Source of the DNA: CADEED01 sp963842515
GTDB lineage: Bacteria > Pseudomonadota > Gammaproteobacteria > Steroidobacterales > Steroidobacteraceae
Direction of reading: 5' to 3'
Length of the DNA: 64,000 nt
Assembly: GCA_963842515.1 (NCBI GenBank)
Contig: CAWJGO010000002.1
Coordinates: 806,001-870,000 of the forward strand
Shown here: in pieces, positions 14,874 to 23,312 of the stretch
How the letters are laid out: the number at the start of each line of letters is the position of its first letter
How positions within the stretch are numbered: position 1 is the first letter of the stretch
The notes under the pieces: model-generated
Seen by the model: only the letters and a program-made list of their open reading frames with translations
The model's database searches: none
Told to the model about the DNA's origin: nothing
Position numbers and translations under genes: made by a program

Positions 14874-17732
14874 GTGGCCGGAATCAATCGGATCAGTTCA
14901 GCGTCCGCGCTAGCGGCGCTTTCAATCTCGGTCTCTGCAATCGCGCAGCAGCCACCTGCCGCCGACCCGCCCAGGAGCGAAGAGGTCGATACCGTAGTCG
15001 TCACCGGAGTACGCGAGTCCCTGACGAAGGGTCTCGAGAACAAGCGCGAAGCGGTTCAGGTCATCGAATCCATCGTCGCCGAAGACATCGGCAAGCTGCC
15101 TGACAACAATGTCATCGAGGCATTGCAGCGCGTCACGGGTGTGCAGATCACGAACCGTGGTGGCGGCGAAGCCGGCGGCGGCGATCAGCCGGGTATTTTC
15201 ATCCGCGGCCTGTCCGACATCACCACGACCTGGAATGGCCGCAATGCGTTCACCGGCGTCGGCCGCTCGCTGGCGTTGCAGGACATCCCCGCCAATCTCA
15301 TCAGCCGCGTCGATGTATTCAAGACTCGCGCTTCCGATCAGCTCGAGACCGGCCTCGCCGGCCAGATCGACGTGCGCACGCGGCGGCCTTTCGACCTCCC
15401 GGGCCTTGAAATGTCGTTCCTGGCTCGCGCGACGCAGCAGGAGCAACGCGACGATTCGCTGGATCCGAACATGAGCTTCCTGGCCGCAAACACCTGGGAA
15501 GGTGGTGACGGGCGATTCGGCGCCCTGTTCAACGTGAGCTACAGCCGCACGCGCTGGCGGGACCAGAGCATCACGGCCGGCGCAGCAGTTCCGTTTGCCA
15601 CAGCGGACGGCCCCCTGCCGCCGGGGTTCACGCCGTTGCAGCGCGTTTTCAATGGCGCACCGCCGATCTGGATTGCCGGTCTCGACCGTGGGTTACCCAC
15701 GGAACCGGGTTCCACGCTGGACTTCGACACAGGACCGGGAGTCGCCAACTTCCCCTATCTACTCGCGCGCGACGCGTTGTTCGCCAGCGATTTCGAAGGT
15801 GACCGCGAGCGGCCCGCCGCCAGCATCGCGCTGCAATGGGCTCCGAACGACTCCTCGGAGTACACCTTCGAGACCTTCTATCAGGGCTTTCGCGAAACGC
15901 GGTTCAACAACCTGCACTTCACCTTTGCCGACTGGTGGGGCGCGCTGGGCCCGAACCCGGCATCGACGTTCACGCTGTACCCGGACTCGAACGTCATGGA
16001 GACGCGCGTCGTCGGCGGCCCGTTCGGCTTCAACAGCGGCGACTCGTTCGATGAGACAACCGATACGCTGGTGTATGCACTGAATGGCAAGTGGTCGATC
16101 GGCGACCGCCTGACGCTCGAAGCCGATCTTGCCATCCAGGAAAGCCAGTTCGAAACTCAATTCATTGCCGTGCGTACAGAACGCGTACCGGCGCAGATCA
16201 CGCTGGATTTCAATGCGGCCGACGGCATTCCGTCCTGGCATTTCACGAATCCGGCGAACGGCGCCAATGTCGACGCGGACATGCTGAATCCGGCGAGCTG
16301 GAACGTGGGTCAGCTGTTCCAGAACGCGGGCAAGGATCTCGGCAGTGCCCAGACTGTTTCCCTCGATGGCGACTACGCCCTCGGCGATGCAGGCAGCACA
16401 TTCGAGCGCCTCAGCTTCGGCGTTCGTTTTGACGACCGCGATGCCGTGCATCGGCAGCCATTGACCGTGCCGGCGCCCTTCCTCCCCGGTCACAGCAACA
16501 CCACGCCGATCAACTTCTCGACCATGCCGGAGGGCATGTTCTGGACCAACGAAGACTTCTATGACGGCACATCGCTCACGCCCAACACCTGGGTGGTGGC
16601 CAATGGCTACTATCTTCAGGAGCATGCCGGGGACGTGCGCGCCATGTTCCTGCAACCGGAGGCAGGGCCAGCGCTGTTCCGTTCATATGAGGTCGAAGAA
16701 CGCACTTCATCTGCCTACGTGCAACTCGACATGCAGTTCGGCGCAAAATTGCGCGCGCAGGCCGGCGTGCGTTACTCGAAGGTGACCACACCCATCGAGT
16801 TCAACAATCTGATCCTGGCGGCACAGCCGGAGACGAGCGCCTCGAGCGAAGTCGACGACATCATGCCCTCGCTGACGCTGCGTTACGACGTGACCGACAC
16901 CTTCCGGTTGCGCGCCAACTACGGCGAAACTCTGCGCCGGCCGGCGTTCGTCGACCTGAATCCCAACTTCACGCTGACGGCGGACCTGACCAACATCGGC
17001 TATGGCACGGGTGTCGGCGGCAACCCGGATCTCGAAGCGGCCAAGGGCAGGAACATCGACCTCACCTTTGAGTGGTACTTCGCCGAGGACAGCGCCATCT
17101 ACGGTACCTGGTTCAAGCGGGAGATCGACGGGCTGGTGGTGCCATTCGTGCAGACGCTCGTCATCCCAGGTACCGGACTCAACGTCGATACCTTCCAGGT
17201 AACACGGCCAGTCAATGCCTCCAATGGCGAAATGGATGGCATCGAGCTCGGCTTCCTCTACTTCCCGAACCTGCCGGGCGTGTTCAATGGTTTCGGTCTG
17301 CAGGGCAGTCTCACCAAGCTCGATTCCGGCCAGAACATTCCGCGCTTCGAGAATGGGGTCATCGTCGGTCAGGATAGATCGGCGTTCTTCGGTGTCTCCG
17401 ACCTCTCGTACAACGTGACGGTTGCCTACGACCACGCGGGCTTCGGCGGCCGCCTCTCATACGTGTGGCGCGACGATTTCCTGAACAACAACGAGCAGCG
17501 CCTGTTCGCGAATCCGATTGGCATCTGGAGACAGCCGGAGTCGAGCCTGGATCTGCAGCTCAACTACGACTTCAACGAGCACTTCGCCGTGTCGTTCGAC
17601 GTGGTGAACATCACCGAGGAAGAACAGAAGTCCTATTACGCCTTCGCCGATTCCGGCGGACCCGACATGTTCAACTTCGGCAACACCTTCATCACGCGCC
17701 AGCTCGCGCTGGGAGTGCGCTGGAAGTATTGA
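14874..17732 (+). CDS. TonB-dependent outer-membrane receptor (oligosaccharide uptake type)
   Basis: A 952-aa outer-membrane transporter. A signal peptide ends near ISVSAIAQQ (residue 25). A TonB-box-like stretch EEVDTVVVTGVRESL is followed by the plug domain (about 50-170; VAEDIGKLPDNNVIEALQRVTGVQI and PGIFIRGLSDITTTWNGR) and a 22-strand barrel ending with an aromatic residue (LALGVRWKY), as needed for BAM insertion. The sequence belongs to the large sugar-importing receptors common in Xanthomonas and Caulobacter. It starts at GTG 14874 with AGGGGG 8 nt upstream. Neighbouring GH51 and GntR genes suggest arabino-oligosaccharides as substrate. A strong terminator follows. Confidence 0.92.
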   Translation: MAGINRISSASALAALSISVSAIAQQPPAADPPRSEEVDTVVVTGVRESLTKGLENKREAVQVIESIVAEDIGKLPDNNVIEALQRVTGVQITNRGGGEAGGGDQPGIFIRGLSDITTTWNGRNAFTGVGRSLALQDIPANLISRVDVFKTRASDQLETGLAGQIDVRTRRPFDLPGLEMSFLARATQQEQRDDSLDPNMSFLAANTWEGGDGRFGALFNVSYSRTRWRDQSITAGAAVPFATADGPLPPGFTPLQRVFNGAPPIWIAGLDRGLPTEPGSTLDFDTGPGVANFPYLLARDALFASDFEGDRERPAASIALQWAPNDSSEYTFETFYQGFRETRFNNLHFTFADWWGALGPNPASTFTLYPDSNVMETRVVGGPFGFNSGDSFDETTDTLVYALNGKWSIGDRLTLEADLAIQESQFETQFIAVRTERVPAQITLDFNAADGIPSWHFTNPANGANVDADMLNPASWNVGQLFQNAGKDLGSAQTVSLDGDYALGDAGSTFERLSFGVRFDDRDAVHRQPLTVPAPFLPGHSNTTPINFSTMPEGMFWTNEDFYDGTSLTPNTWVVANGYYLQEHAGDVRAMFLQPEAGPALFRSYEVEERTSSAYVQLDMQFGAKLRAQAGVRYSKVTTPIEFNNLILAAQPETSASSEVDDIMPSLTLRYDVTDTFRLRANYGETLRRPAFVDLNPNFTLTADLTNIGYGTGVGGNPDLEAAKGRNIDLTFEWYFAEDSAIYGTWFKREIDGLVVPFVQTLVIPGTGLNVDTFQVTRPVNASNGEMDGIELGFLYFPNLPGVFNGFGLQGSLTKLDSGQNIPRFENGVIVGQDRSAFFGVSDLSYNVTVAYDHAGFGGRLSYVWRDDFLNNNEQRLFANPIGIWRQPESSLDLQLNYDFNEHFAVSFDVVNITEEEQKSYYAFADSGGPDMFNFGNTFITRQLALGVRWKY

Positions 17733-17775
17733 CGATGCCTTGAGCTTCGGCTTCAGGCCGAAGCCGGCACTGACT

Positions 17776-17809
17776 ACCGCGGCGTGCGACAGCGCGCCGC
17801 GGTTTTTTT
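17776..17809 (+). terminator. Rho-independent terminator after the receptor gene
   Basis: ACCGCGGCG (17776-17784) pairs with CGCCGCGGT (17795-17803) and is followed by a run of T. A second hairpin (GCTTCGGC / GCCGAAGC, 17744-17764) precedes it. The T-run overlaps the stop codon of the convergent thioesterase gene. Confidence 0.85.
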
Positions 17810-18218
17810 ATTCCAGATAGGCCTTCGCCGGCGGCCAGGCGTCCCAGGAGCCTGCCTCGGTGACTTTCATGGCCTGCGCATTGGCGTATATCGCCGGTGC
17901 GAATTGCGTGGCGCGGCGCCCCACCGCATCGATGTGCACGCCCGTGACCACCATGGTGGCCAGCAGGTCGCCGAGGTCACCGCGGCGCATCTCGTGCACG
18001 AAACGAACACTCTTCGGCCGCACCTCGATGATGGCGGTGCGTATGGTCAACACATCTCCGGGCAGGGCTTCCCGCCGGTAGGCAATGCGCTGATCCACGG
18101 CCGCCATGCCACGTTTGGCGTCCTTCAGGTACTGAGCCGTCATGCCGAGTGTGGCTGAGAGGTTCCACGTGGCCTCGTCGAACTTGCCCACGTACCACAT
18201 GACGTTCATGTGTCCCAT
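17808..18218 (-). CDS. Hotdog-fold acyl-CoA thioesterase
   Basis: A small thioesterase of the 4-hydroxybenzoyl-CoA thioesterase/FadM-like family. MGHMNVMWYVGKFDEATW corresponds to the active-site helix, usually D-x-x-GHxN-x-x-Y; here the Asp is present just upstream (VDCHMGHMN). VDQRIAYRREALPGD and VRFVHEMRRGDLGDLLAT complete the fold. I give the ATG at 18218 as the first ordinary start, but the first beta strand (TLVVSPLAPARVDC) lies upstream in frame, so translation probably starts near 18260-18300 at a rare codon. It faces the YtrA operon across a shared promoter region and may be co-regulated. Confidence 0.75.
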   Translation of the reverse strand: MGHMNVMWYVGKFDEATWNLSATLGMTAQYLKDAKRGMAAVDQRIAYRREALPGDVLTIRTAIIEVRPKSVRFVHEMRRGDLGDLLATMVVTGVHIDAVGRRATQFAPAIYANAQAMKVTEAGSWDAWPPAKAYLE

Positions 18219-18313
18219 GTGGCAGTCGACGCGGGCCGGCGCCAGCGGACTAACTACCAGCGTAGCCCCGGAAAAATATTTCGCGAAAGGGCTGGTATTC
18301 GATTCGGAACTGA

Positions 18314-18340
18314 GTATACACTGTATACACAGTATGTACA
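18314..18340. promoter_or_regulatory. YtrA-type operator with three 9-bp repeats
   Basis: Three consecutive 9-bp units start at 18314, 18323 and 18332, each beginning GTAT: GTATACACT, GTATACACA, GTATGTACA. They contain overlapping GTATAC palindromes, and the last unit covers the ATG of the regulator gene. The position implies autorepression of the five-gene operon and possible control of the divergent thioesterase gene. A -10-like TATACA is embedded, so the mRNA may have little or no leader. Confidence 0.55.
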
Positions 18341-18720
18341 GCGGCATAAACATCTCCCAGACCGACGCACGCCCCATGTATCTGCAGATCATGGAGCAGA
18401 TTCGCGCCCGTATCGCTGCCGGCGACTGGCCGGCGGGGCGGGAATTGCCGTCAATCCGGGCACTTGCGGTCGCCTTGAGCGTCAGCGTCATCACCGTCAA
18501 GCGCGCCTACCTGGACCTCGAAAGCGAAGGCGTCATCGTGACGCGCCATGGCAAAGGGTCGTTCGTCGCAGAGGTCAACGGCCTGGCGGGCGAACTGAAG
18601 GAAGAAAAACTCGACGAGCACCTCACCGCCGCGGCCAGCATCGGCCGGCAGCTCGGGCTCACTGAAGAAGAACTCGCGACGCGCCTGCGCCGCGCCAGCC
18701 GCAACGTGGACAGGAAATGA
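18334..18720 (+). CDS. GntR-family regulator, YtrA subfamily
   Basis: A 128-aa transcription factor: one winged helix-turn-helix (residues about 10-78; ARPMYLQIMEQIRARIAAGDW, then LPSIRALAVALSVSVITVKRAYLDLESEG and GKGSFV) and a short C-terminal dimerisation helix (about 90-125). YtrA-type regulators have no large ligand domain and usually repress the ABC transporter operon they head. That fits here: the stop overlaps the next start (ATGA at 18717). The ATG lies inside the repeat array at 18314-18340. Confidence 0.88.
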   Translation: MYSGINISQTDARPMYLQIMEQIRARIAAGDWPAGRELPSIRALAVALSVSVITVKRAYLDLESEGVIVTRHGKGSFVAEVNGLAGELKEEKLDEHLTAAASIGRQLGLTEEELATRLRRASRNVDRK

Positions 18721-19607
18721 CCCCGACCAAACACATCGAGATGCGCAACGTCCGCAAGGCGTTTCCCTTCTTTACGCTCGAAGATCTGTCGATCGACCTC
18801 GAGCCCGGGCAGATCATGGGCTTCGTCGGACCGAACGGCGCCGGCAAGAGCACGACCATCCGCCTCGCGATGGGCATGCTGGCGGCGGATGCCGGCGAAG
18901 TGCGCGTGCTCGGCTACGAAATGCCGCAGGCGCAGGCGGTCGCCAAGCGCAACATCGGTTTCGTCTCCGCGGAAATGCGCCTCTTCCCGCAAGCCACGCT
19001 CGACTGGCACACACGGTTCGCTGCGTCTATCTACCCTGACTGGGACGGCGATTACGCAAAGACGCTGGTGAAGCGCTTCAACCTGCGCTCCGCACAGCCC
19101 GTGCGCAGCCTGTCGCAGGGCGAACACATCAAGGCATCGCTGTTGCTCGCCCTCGCCCGCCGCCCACGCCTGCTGATCCTCGATGAACCCACAACCGGCC
19201 TCGATCCGGTGGCGCGCCACGAGGTGATCAGTGAGTTCATGGACGTGCTGCGCGATGACAGCCGCTCAATCCTGTTCTCTTCCCATAACACCGTCGACGT
19301 CGAGCGCATTTCCGACCGCATCAGCTTCATCGACCGGGGCCGCCTCGTTGAAAGCAGCGACAAAGAAGATTTTCTCGAACGCTGGCGGCGGATTCACTTG
19401 CAGATGCCAGCGGGAACACCGCTCCCCGAGCTGTCCCACATCGTGAGCCGCGTCGACGACGGTCAGTTCACGACCCTCACCACCAACCGTTTCGACGAGC
19501 GACTGCTCGCCCAGCTCAGCGGTCATGTGCGCGACGTGCAGCGCATGAATCTCGAAGAGATTTTCGTCTCGACTGTCATGCGTCACCGGGAGGCTCGCGG
19601 CCAATGA
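18717..19607 (+). CDS. ABC transporter ATP-binding protein
   Basis: A 296-aa ABC ATPase of the type that pairs with ABC-2 permeases. Walker A GPNGAGKST (about residues 39-47), Walker B LLILDEPTTGLDP, the H-loop FSSHNTVDVERISD and a C-terminal domain of about 80 residues are present. The signature reads LSQGE rather than LSGGQ, as in many YtrB-like ATPases. It overlaps the regulator by 4 bp and the permease by 4 bp, so translation is coupled. It probably energises the permease encoded next. Confidence 0.88.
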   Translation: MTPTKHIEMRNVRKAFPFFTLEDLSIDLEPGQIMGFVGPNGAGKSTTIRLAMGMLAADAGEVRVLGYEMPQAQAVAKRNIGFVSAEMRLFPQATLDWHTRFAASIYPDWDGDYAKTLVKRFNLRSAQPVRSLSQGEHIKASLLLALARRPRLLILDEPTTGLDPVARHEVISEFMDVLRDDSRSILFSSHNTVDVERISDRISFIDRGRLVESSDKEDFLERWRRIHLQMPAGTPLPELSHIVSRVDDGQFTTLTTNRFDERLLAQLSGHVRDVQRMNLEEIFVSTVMRHREARGQ

Positions 19608-20272
19608 ACATCGTCACCCGCAAGCTCATCGCGAAAGAAATCCACGTCAACCGCGCGTTCATAATCGGCGCGACGTTCGCCGGTCTACTGTCCGTGGCAG
19701 TCGCTACTTTGGGCCGCACCGGCTTCAACGTGGGCGCTCTCACCTGGATCACCACCATCGTCGGGCTCGGCGTCATGCTCGCGCTCTACGGCGTCATGAA
19801 CGAGCGCAAGGAACACTCGCTGCAGTTCGTGCTCAGCTTGCCGCTCGATGCCGGGGACTACGTGCTCGCGAAACAGATCGGGCTCACGATCTGCTTCGTC
19901 GTTCCGTGGCTCATCGCCAGCCTGGCGGCAATAGCGCTGGTTGCGTTCAAGGCCGACATTGCCGACGGATTGTTGCCCTATACGGTGCTGCTGTGCGTTT
20001 TCATGCTGACGAATTTCTCGCTGGTGCTGTGCGGTGCGTTGCACGCCACCAGCGAGGCCTTGATGACGACGACCATCGTGATCACCAACATGGCTATCAC
20101 CCTGTTCATGTTCACGGTCGGTGGAATTCCCAGCATCCAGCAGCACATGGACGGCGCCGTGCCCGTCTGGAACGACACCGCATCCACGGTTCTGATCGTC
20201 GAGCTCGCCGTTCTCGCCATTGCGTTCGCGTTGCCGCATTTCGTCGCGGCGCGCCGTCGCGATTTCATCTGA
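19604..20272 (+). CDS. ABC-2 type permease
   Basis: A 222-aa integral membrane protein with six predicted helices (for example AFIIGATFAGLLSVAVATL, WITTIVGLGVMLALYGVM, FVVPWLIASLAAIALVAF). NERKEHSLQFVLSLPLDAGDYVLAKQIG is the cytoplasmic coupling region typical of ABC-2 permeases. It lies directly after its ATPase with a 4-bp overlap and 11 bp before the acyltransferase-ATPase fusion. The transported compound is unknown; YtrA-type systems are generally linked to cell-envelope stress. Confidence 0.8.
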   Translation: MNIVTRKLIAKEIHVNRAFIIGATFAGLLSVAVATLGRTGFNVGALTWITTIVGLGVMLALYGVMNERKEHSLQFVLSLPLDAGDYVLAKQIGLTICFVVPWLIASLAAIALVAFKADIADGLLPYTVLLCVFMLTNFSLVLCGALHATSEALMTTTIVITNMAITLFMFTVGGIPSIQQHMDGAVPVWNDTASTVLIVELAVLAIAFALPHFVAARRRDFI

Positions 20273-20283
20273 AGGATACAACA

Positions 20284-22398
20284 ATGAACAATCCGAATGA
20301 ACAACGCCTGCATGCACTCGACGCGGTACGCGGCTTCGCACTGTTGTTAGGCGTCGCATTTCACGCCGCGCTGTCGTTCATGCCTGGATGGCCTCCCGGT
20401 ATATGGGCCATGAACGACAATTCGCCGAGTCAATTTCTGAGCGACGCGGCCTTCGTTACGCACATCTTCCGCATGTCGCTGTTCTTCTTCATTGCGGGCT
20501 ATTTCGGCCGCCTGCTCTATCAAAAACTCGGCGCCAGCGCGTTTTGGGCCAATCGCGGCAAACGCATCGCGGTCCCGTTGATCGCCGGTTGGGTGGTGCT
20601 GTTTCCGATCATCGGTTTCATCTGGATGACAGGCGTTACCAAGGTATTCGGAGGCACGCCGCCGCCGATGCCGGAAATGCCCAAGACACTGGGCGCCTTT
20701 CCACTCACCCATCTGTGGTTTCTTTATCAGCTGTTGCTGATCTATGCGGCAGTGATCGCGGTCCGAAGCCTCCTCGCGCGGCTCGACCCCGTACAGAAGC
20801 TGCGACGCCTCGTCGACACCGCGGTCGTCGGTTCCATTCGTACATTCGCCGCCCTGTTCACGCTCGGCCTGCCGGTGGCGGCCGCGCTGATGTCGCTGGG
20901 GTTCTGGTTTTATTGGCAGGGAATTCCGACTCCCGACCAGTCCCTGATTCCGCAGATTCCCGCTACGGTAGGCTTCGGCACGGCGTTCGTGTTCGGCTGG
21001 CTGGTGCACCGTTCAAAGGAAGCGCTCGGCGCCATCGAGCAGCGCTGGTTTGCGCATCTGGTGCTGGCCGTGATCGCGACGGCGTGGCTGCTGCACACCA
21101 TGCACGCCCAGCCAATGGCGCAGCCCGGCCTCACCAAGACTCTGTTCGCGCTGGTGTTCGGCGTGGCCCTGTGGGGTTGGGTGCTCGGCCTCACCGGCGC
21201 TGCGCTGCGCTTTCTCTCTGACTACAGCGCCATGCGCCGGTACATCGCCGACGCCTCCTATTGGATCTATCTTGTGCACCTGCCGGTGGTCGCAGCTCTG
21301 CAGGTATGGGTGGGTCACTGGCCGCTGCACTGGAGCTTCAAATATCCCTTCATCCTCGTCGCGAGCTTCGCGGTGCTGTTCCTGAGCTACCACTACCTCG
21401 TGAGGCCCTCCTTCATCGGCCAATTGCTCAATGGCCGCAAGCACCCTCGCAAGGCGCTTCCGCCGGACTCCACGCCCACGCCGGCCCCACCGCCACCCGC
21501 GAATACCGTCAACGACGGTCCGGTCGCCCAGTTGCGCGGCATCACCAAGCGGTTCGGCGCCGTGACCGCGCTCAACTCGATCGACATCGAAGTGCGCCGC
21601 GGCGAACTGCTGGCCGTTCTGGGCCCCAATGGCGCCGGCAAGTCGACCGCGATCTCGCTGTGGCTCGGACTCATCGAGCCGGACGCTGGCGTCGTTACCT
21701 TGCTCGGCGGGCAGCCGCAGGACATCGAACAGCGCCGCGGGCTCGGCGTGATGATGCAGGACGTCGAGATGCCCAAGGAGCTGCGCGCGCGCGAGCTCGT
21801 CGCCCTCGCCTCCAGTTACTACAGCAACCCGCTCGAAGTCGAAGAGACTTTGCGACGTGCCGGCATCACGCAGTTCGCGGATCGCCCGTACGGCAAACTT
21901 TCCGGCGGCCAAAAGCGGCAGGCGCAATTTGCAGTGGCGATCTGTGGCCGGCCCAAAGTGCTGTTCCTCGATGAGCCCACGGTGGGACTCGACATCCAGG
22001 CGCGTCTGGCGATGTGGAACAGCATTCGCTCGCTGCTTGCCGATGGCTGTTCCATCGTGCTGACCACGCACTACCTCGAGGAAGCCGAGGCGCTCGCAGA
22101 TCGGGTCGCGGTGGTTACCAAGGGTCGCGTGATCGCCTCGGGCAGCGTCGATGACATGCGCGCGCTGGTCGCACTCCGCCAGATCAGTTGCGAGTCGTCG
22201 CTGACTGCAGAAGAGGTCCGCTCGTGGCCCGGCGTCGTCGAAGTCGCGCTCGAAGACCGGAAACTGCGCATCACCGCCACGGACGCCGAAGGCGTAGTTC
22301 GCCGGCTCCTGGCAAGCGACGCCGCGCTGTTGCGACTCGAAGTGCGACAGGCGGGACTCAACGAAGCATTCAACGAACTCACACGGGAGGCTGCATGA
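20284..22398 (+). CDS. Acyltransferase-3 / ABC ATPase fusion protein
   Basis: A 704-aa two-domain protein in one uninterrupted frame. Residues 1-380 are an acyltransferase-3 membrane domain of about ten helices: LDAVRGFALLLGVAFHAALSF with the conserved His27, RGKRIAVPLIAGWVV, and YIADASYWIYLVHLPVV near the end, closest in style to OpgC/MdoC. A Pro/Ala-rich linker (about 390-412) leads to a complete ABC ATPase: Walker A GPNGAGKS (447-454), signature LSGGQ (539-543), Walker B VLFLDEPTVGLD (559-570) and H-loop TTHYLEEAE. The linker and ATPase would lie in the cytoplasm. The ATPase should serve the permease that starts 4 bp before this stop, so acylation and transport may be physically linked. 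No frame break suggests an artefact. Confidence 0.88.
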   Translation: MNNPNEQRLHALDAVRGFALLLGVAFHAALSFMPGWPPGIWAMNDNSPSQFLSDAAFVTHIFRMSLFFFIAGYFGRLLYQKLGASAFWANRGKRIAVPLIAGWVVLFPIIGFIWMTGVTKVFGGTPPPMPEMPKTLGAFPLTHLWFLYQLLLIYAAVIAVRSLLARLDPVQKLRRLVDTAVVGSIRTFAALFTLGLPVAAALMSLGFWFYWQGIPTPDQSLIPQIPATVGFGTAFVFGWLVHRSKEALGAIEQRWFAHLVLAVIATAWLLHTMHAQPMAQPGLTKTLFALVFGVALWGWVLGLTGAALRFLSDYSAMRRYIADASYWIYLVHLPVVAALQVWVGHWPLHWSFKYPFILVASFAVLFLSYHYLVRPSFIGQLLNGRKHPRKALPPDSTPTPAPPPPANTVNDGPVAQLRGITKRFGAVTALNSIDIEVRRGELLAVLGPNGAGKSTAISLWLGLIEPDAGVVTLLGGQPQDIEQRRGLGVMMQDVEMPKELRARELVALASSYYSNPLEVEETLRRAGITQFADRPYGKLSGGQKRQAQFAVAICGRPKVLFLDEPTVGLDIQARLAMWNSIRSLLADGCSIVLTTHYLEEAEALADRVAVVTKGRVIASGSVDDMRALVALRQISCESSLTAEEVRSWPGVVEVALEDRKLRITATDAEGVVRRLLASDAALLRLEVRQAGLNEAFNELTREAA

Positions 22399-23189
22399 AC
22401 GCGCTGGCTCTGGACACCGTCGACACGATGTCGACTCCGCGCGGAAGCGCGATGGGCGCCTACCTCACCGAAACGCGCTACGAACTGATCCGCATGATTC
22501 GCAATCCCGGCGTCGCCATTCCCGTGCTGGTGCTGCCGATCGCGCTGTACGCGTTGTTCGCGCTGGTGATCGCGGGTGAGGCTATCGACAAGGATCCGAA
22601 CGTCGGCATCTTCCTGTTCGCAGCGTTCTCGATCATGTCGGTTACCATGCCGGCCTTGTTCGGTACCGGCGTCACGCTGGCGCTCGAGCGCGACATGGGG
22701 CTGCTGCGCCTGAAGCGCGCCCAACCTGCACCGCCCGCGGCATGGGTGGTGGCAAAGATCGCCAGCGGCCTCGTGCTCGCGGTGCTCGCGTACGCGCCGA
22801 TCGCCATCGTGGCGCTCGCCACTGGCAAGCTCGCGCTCGATGCCGGCCAGGTGGCGGCGCTCAGCGGCGCGCTGCTCGTGGGCACCATCCCTTTCTGCGC
22901 GATGGGACTCATGATCGGTTCGCTGGCCAGCGGTTCGGCTGCGCCCGGATACGCCAATCTCATCTACCTACCGGGGTGTTACCTGTCGGGGATGTTCTTC
23001 CCGCTTCCGAAGTCGATGTACTGGCAGGCGCCGATCTGGCCACAGTTCCACGTCGAACAGTTCGCGATGCACATGGCGGGCATTACCAAGTATCAATTCG
23101 AGCCACTGTCGGTGGCGATCGCGACAATGCTCGGCTACACCGTGCTGTTCGCCGGCATCACCATCTGGCGTCTCTCGAAGAAGGGCTGA
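22395..23189 (+). CDS. ABC-2 type permease
   Basis: A 264-aa membrane protein with an amphipathic N-terminus (YLTETRYELIRMIRNPGVAI) and six helices, matching ABC-2 membrane proteins of the DrrB/NodJ type (LERDMGLLRLKRAQPAPPAAWVVAK; LPGCYLSGMFFPL near the last helices). The start overlaps the fusion gene stop (ATGA), so it is almost certainly the partner of the fused ATPase. It is the last gene of the operon; a hairpin terminator follows 11 bp downstream. Confidence 0.85.
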   Translation: MNALALDTVDTMSTPRGSAMGAYLTETRYELIRMIRNPGVAIPVLVLPIALYALFALVIAGEAIDKDPNVGIFLFAAFSIMSVTMPALFGTGVTLALERDMGLLRLKRAQPAPPAAWVVAKIASGLVLAVLAYAPIAIVALATGKLALDAGQVAALSGALLVGTIPFCAMGLMIGSLASGSAAPGYANLIYLPGCYLSGMFFPLPKSMYWQAPIWPQFHVEQFAMHMAGITKYQFEPLSVAIATMLGYTVLFAGITIWRLSKKG

Positions 23190-23200
23190 AAGGAAATGAA

Positions 23201-23227
23201 GGAAGGACCCTGCAGCCGGGTCCTTCC
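23201..23227 (+). terminator. Hairpin terminator of the YtrA operon
   Basis: A 10-bp perfect stem (GGAAGGACCC / GGGTCCTTCC) with a 7-nt loop, 11 bp after the permease stop. The downstream tract is pyrimidine-rich rather than pure T, so efficiency is uncertain. Confidence 0.6.
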
Positions 23228-23312
23228 CTCCTCTCCTACTTACGGGTAGGACCCGTGCCAACTTCGGGACGACGCGGTATCTTTGCCGCCGCGCAACCAA
23301 AGGGGCACCAGC

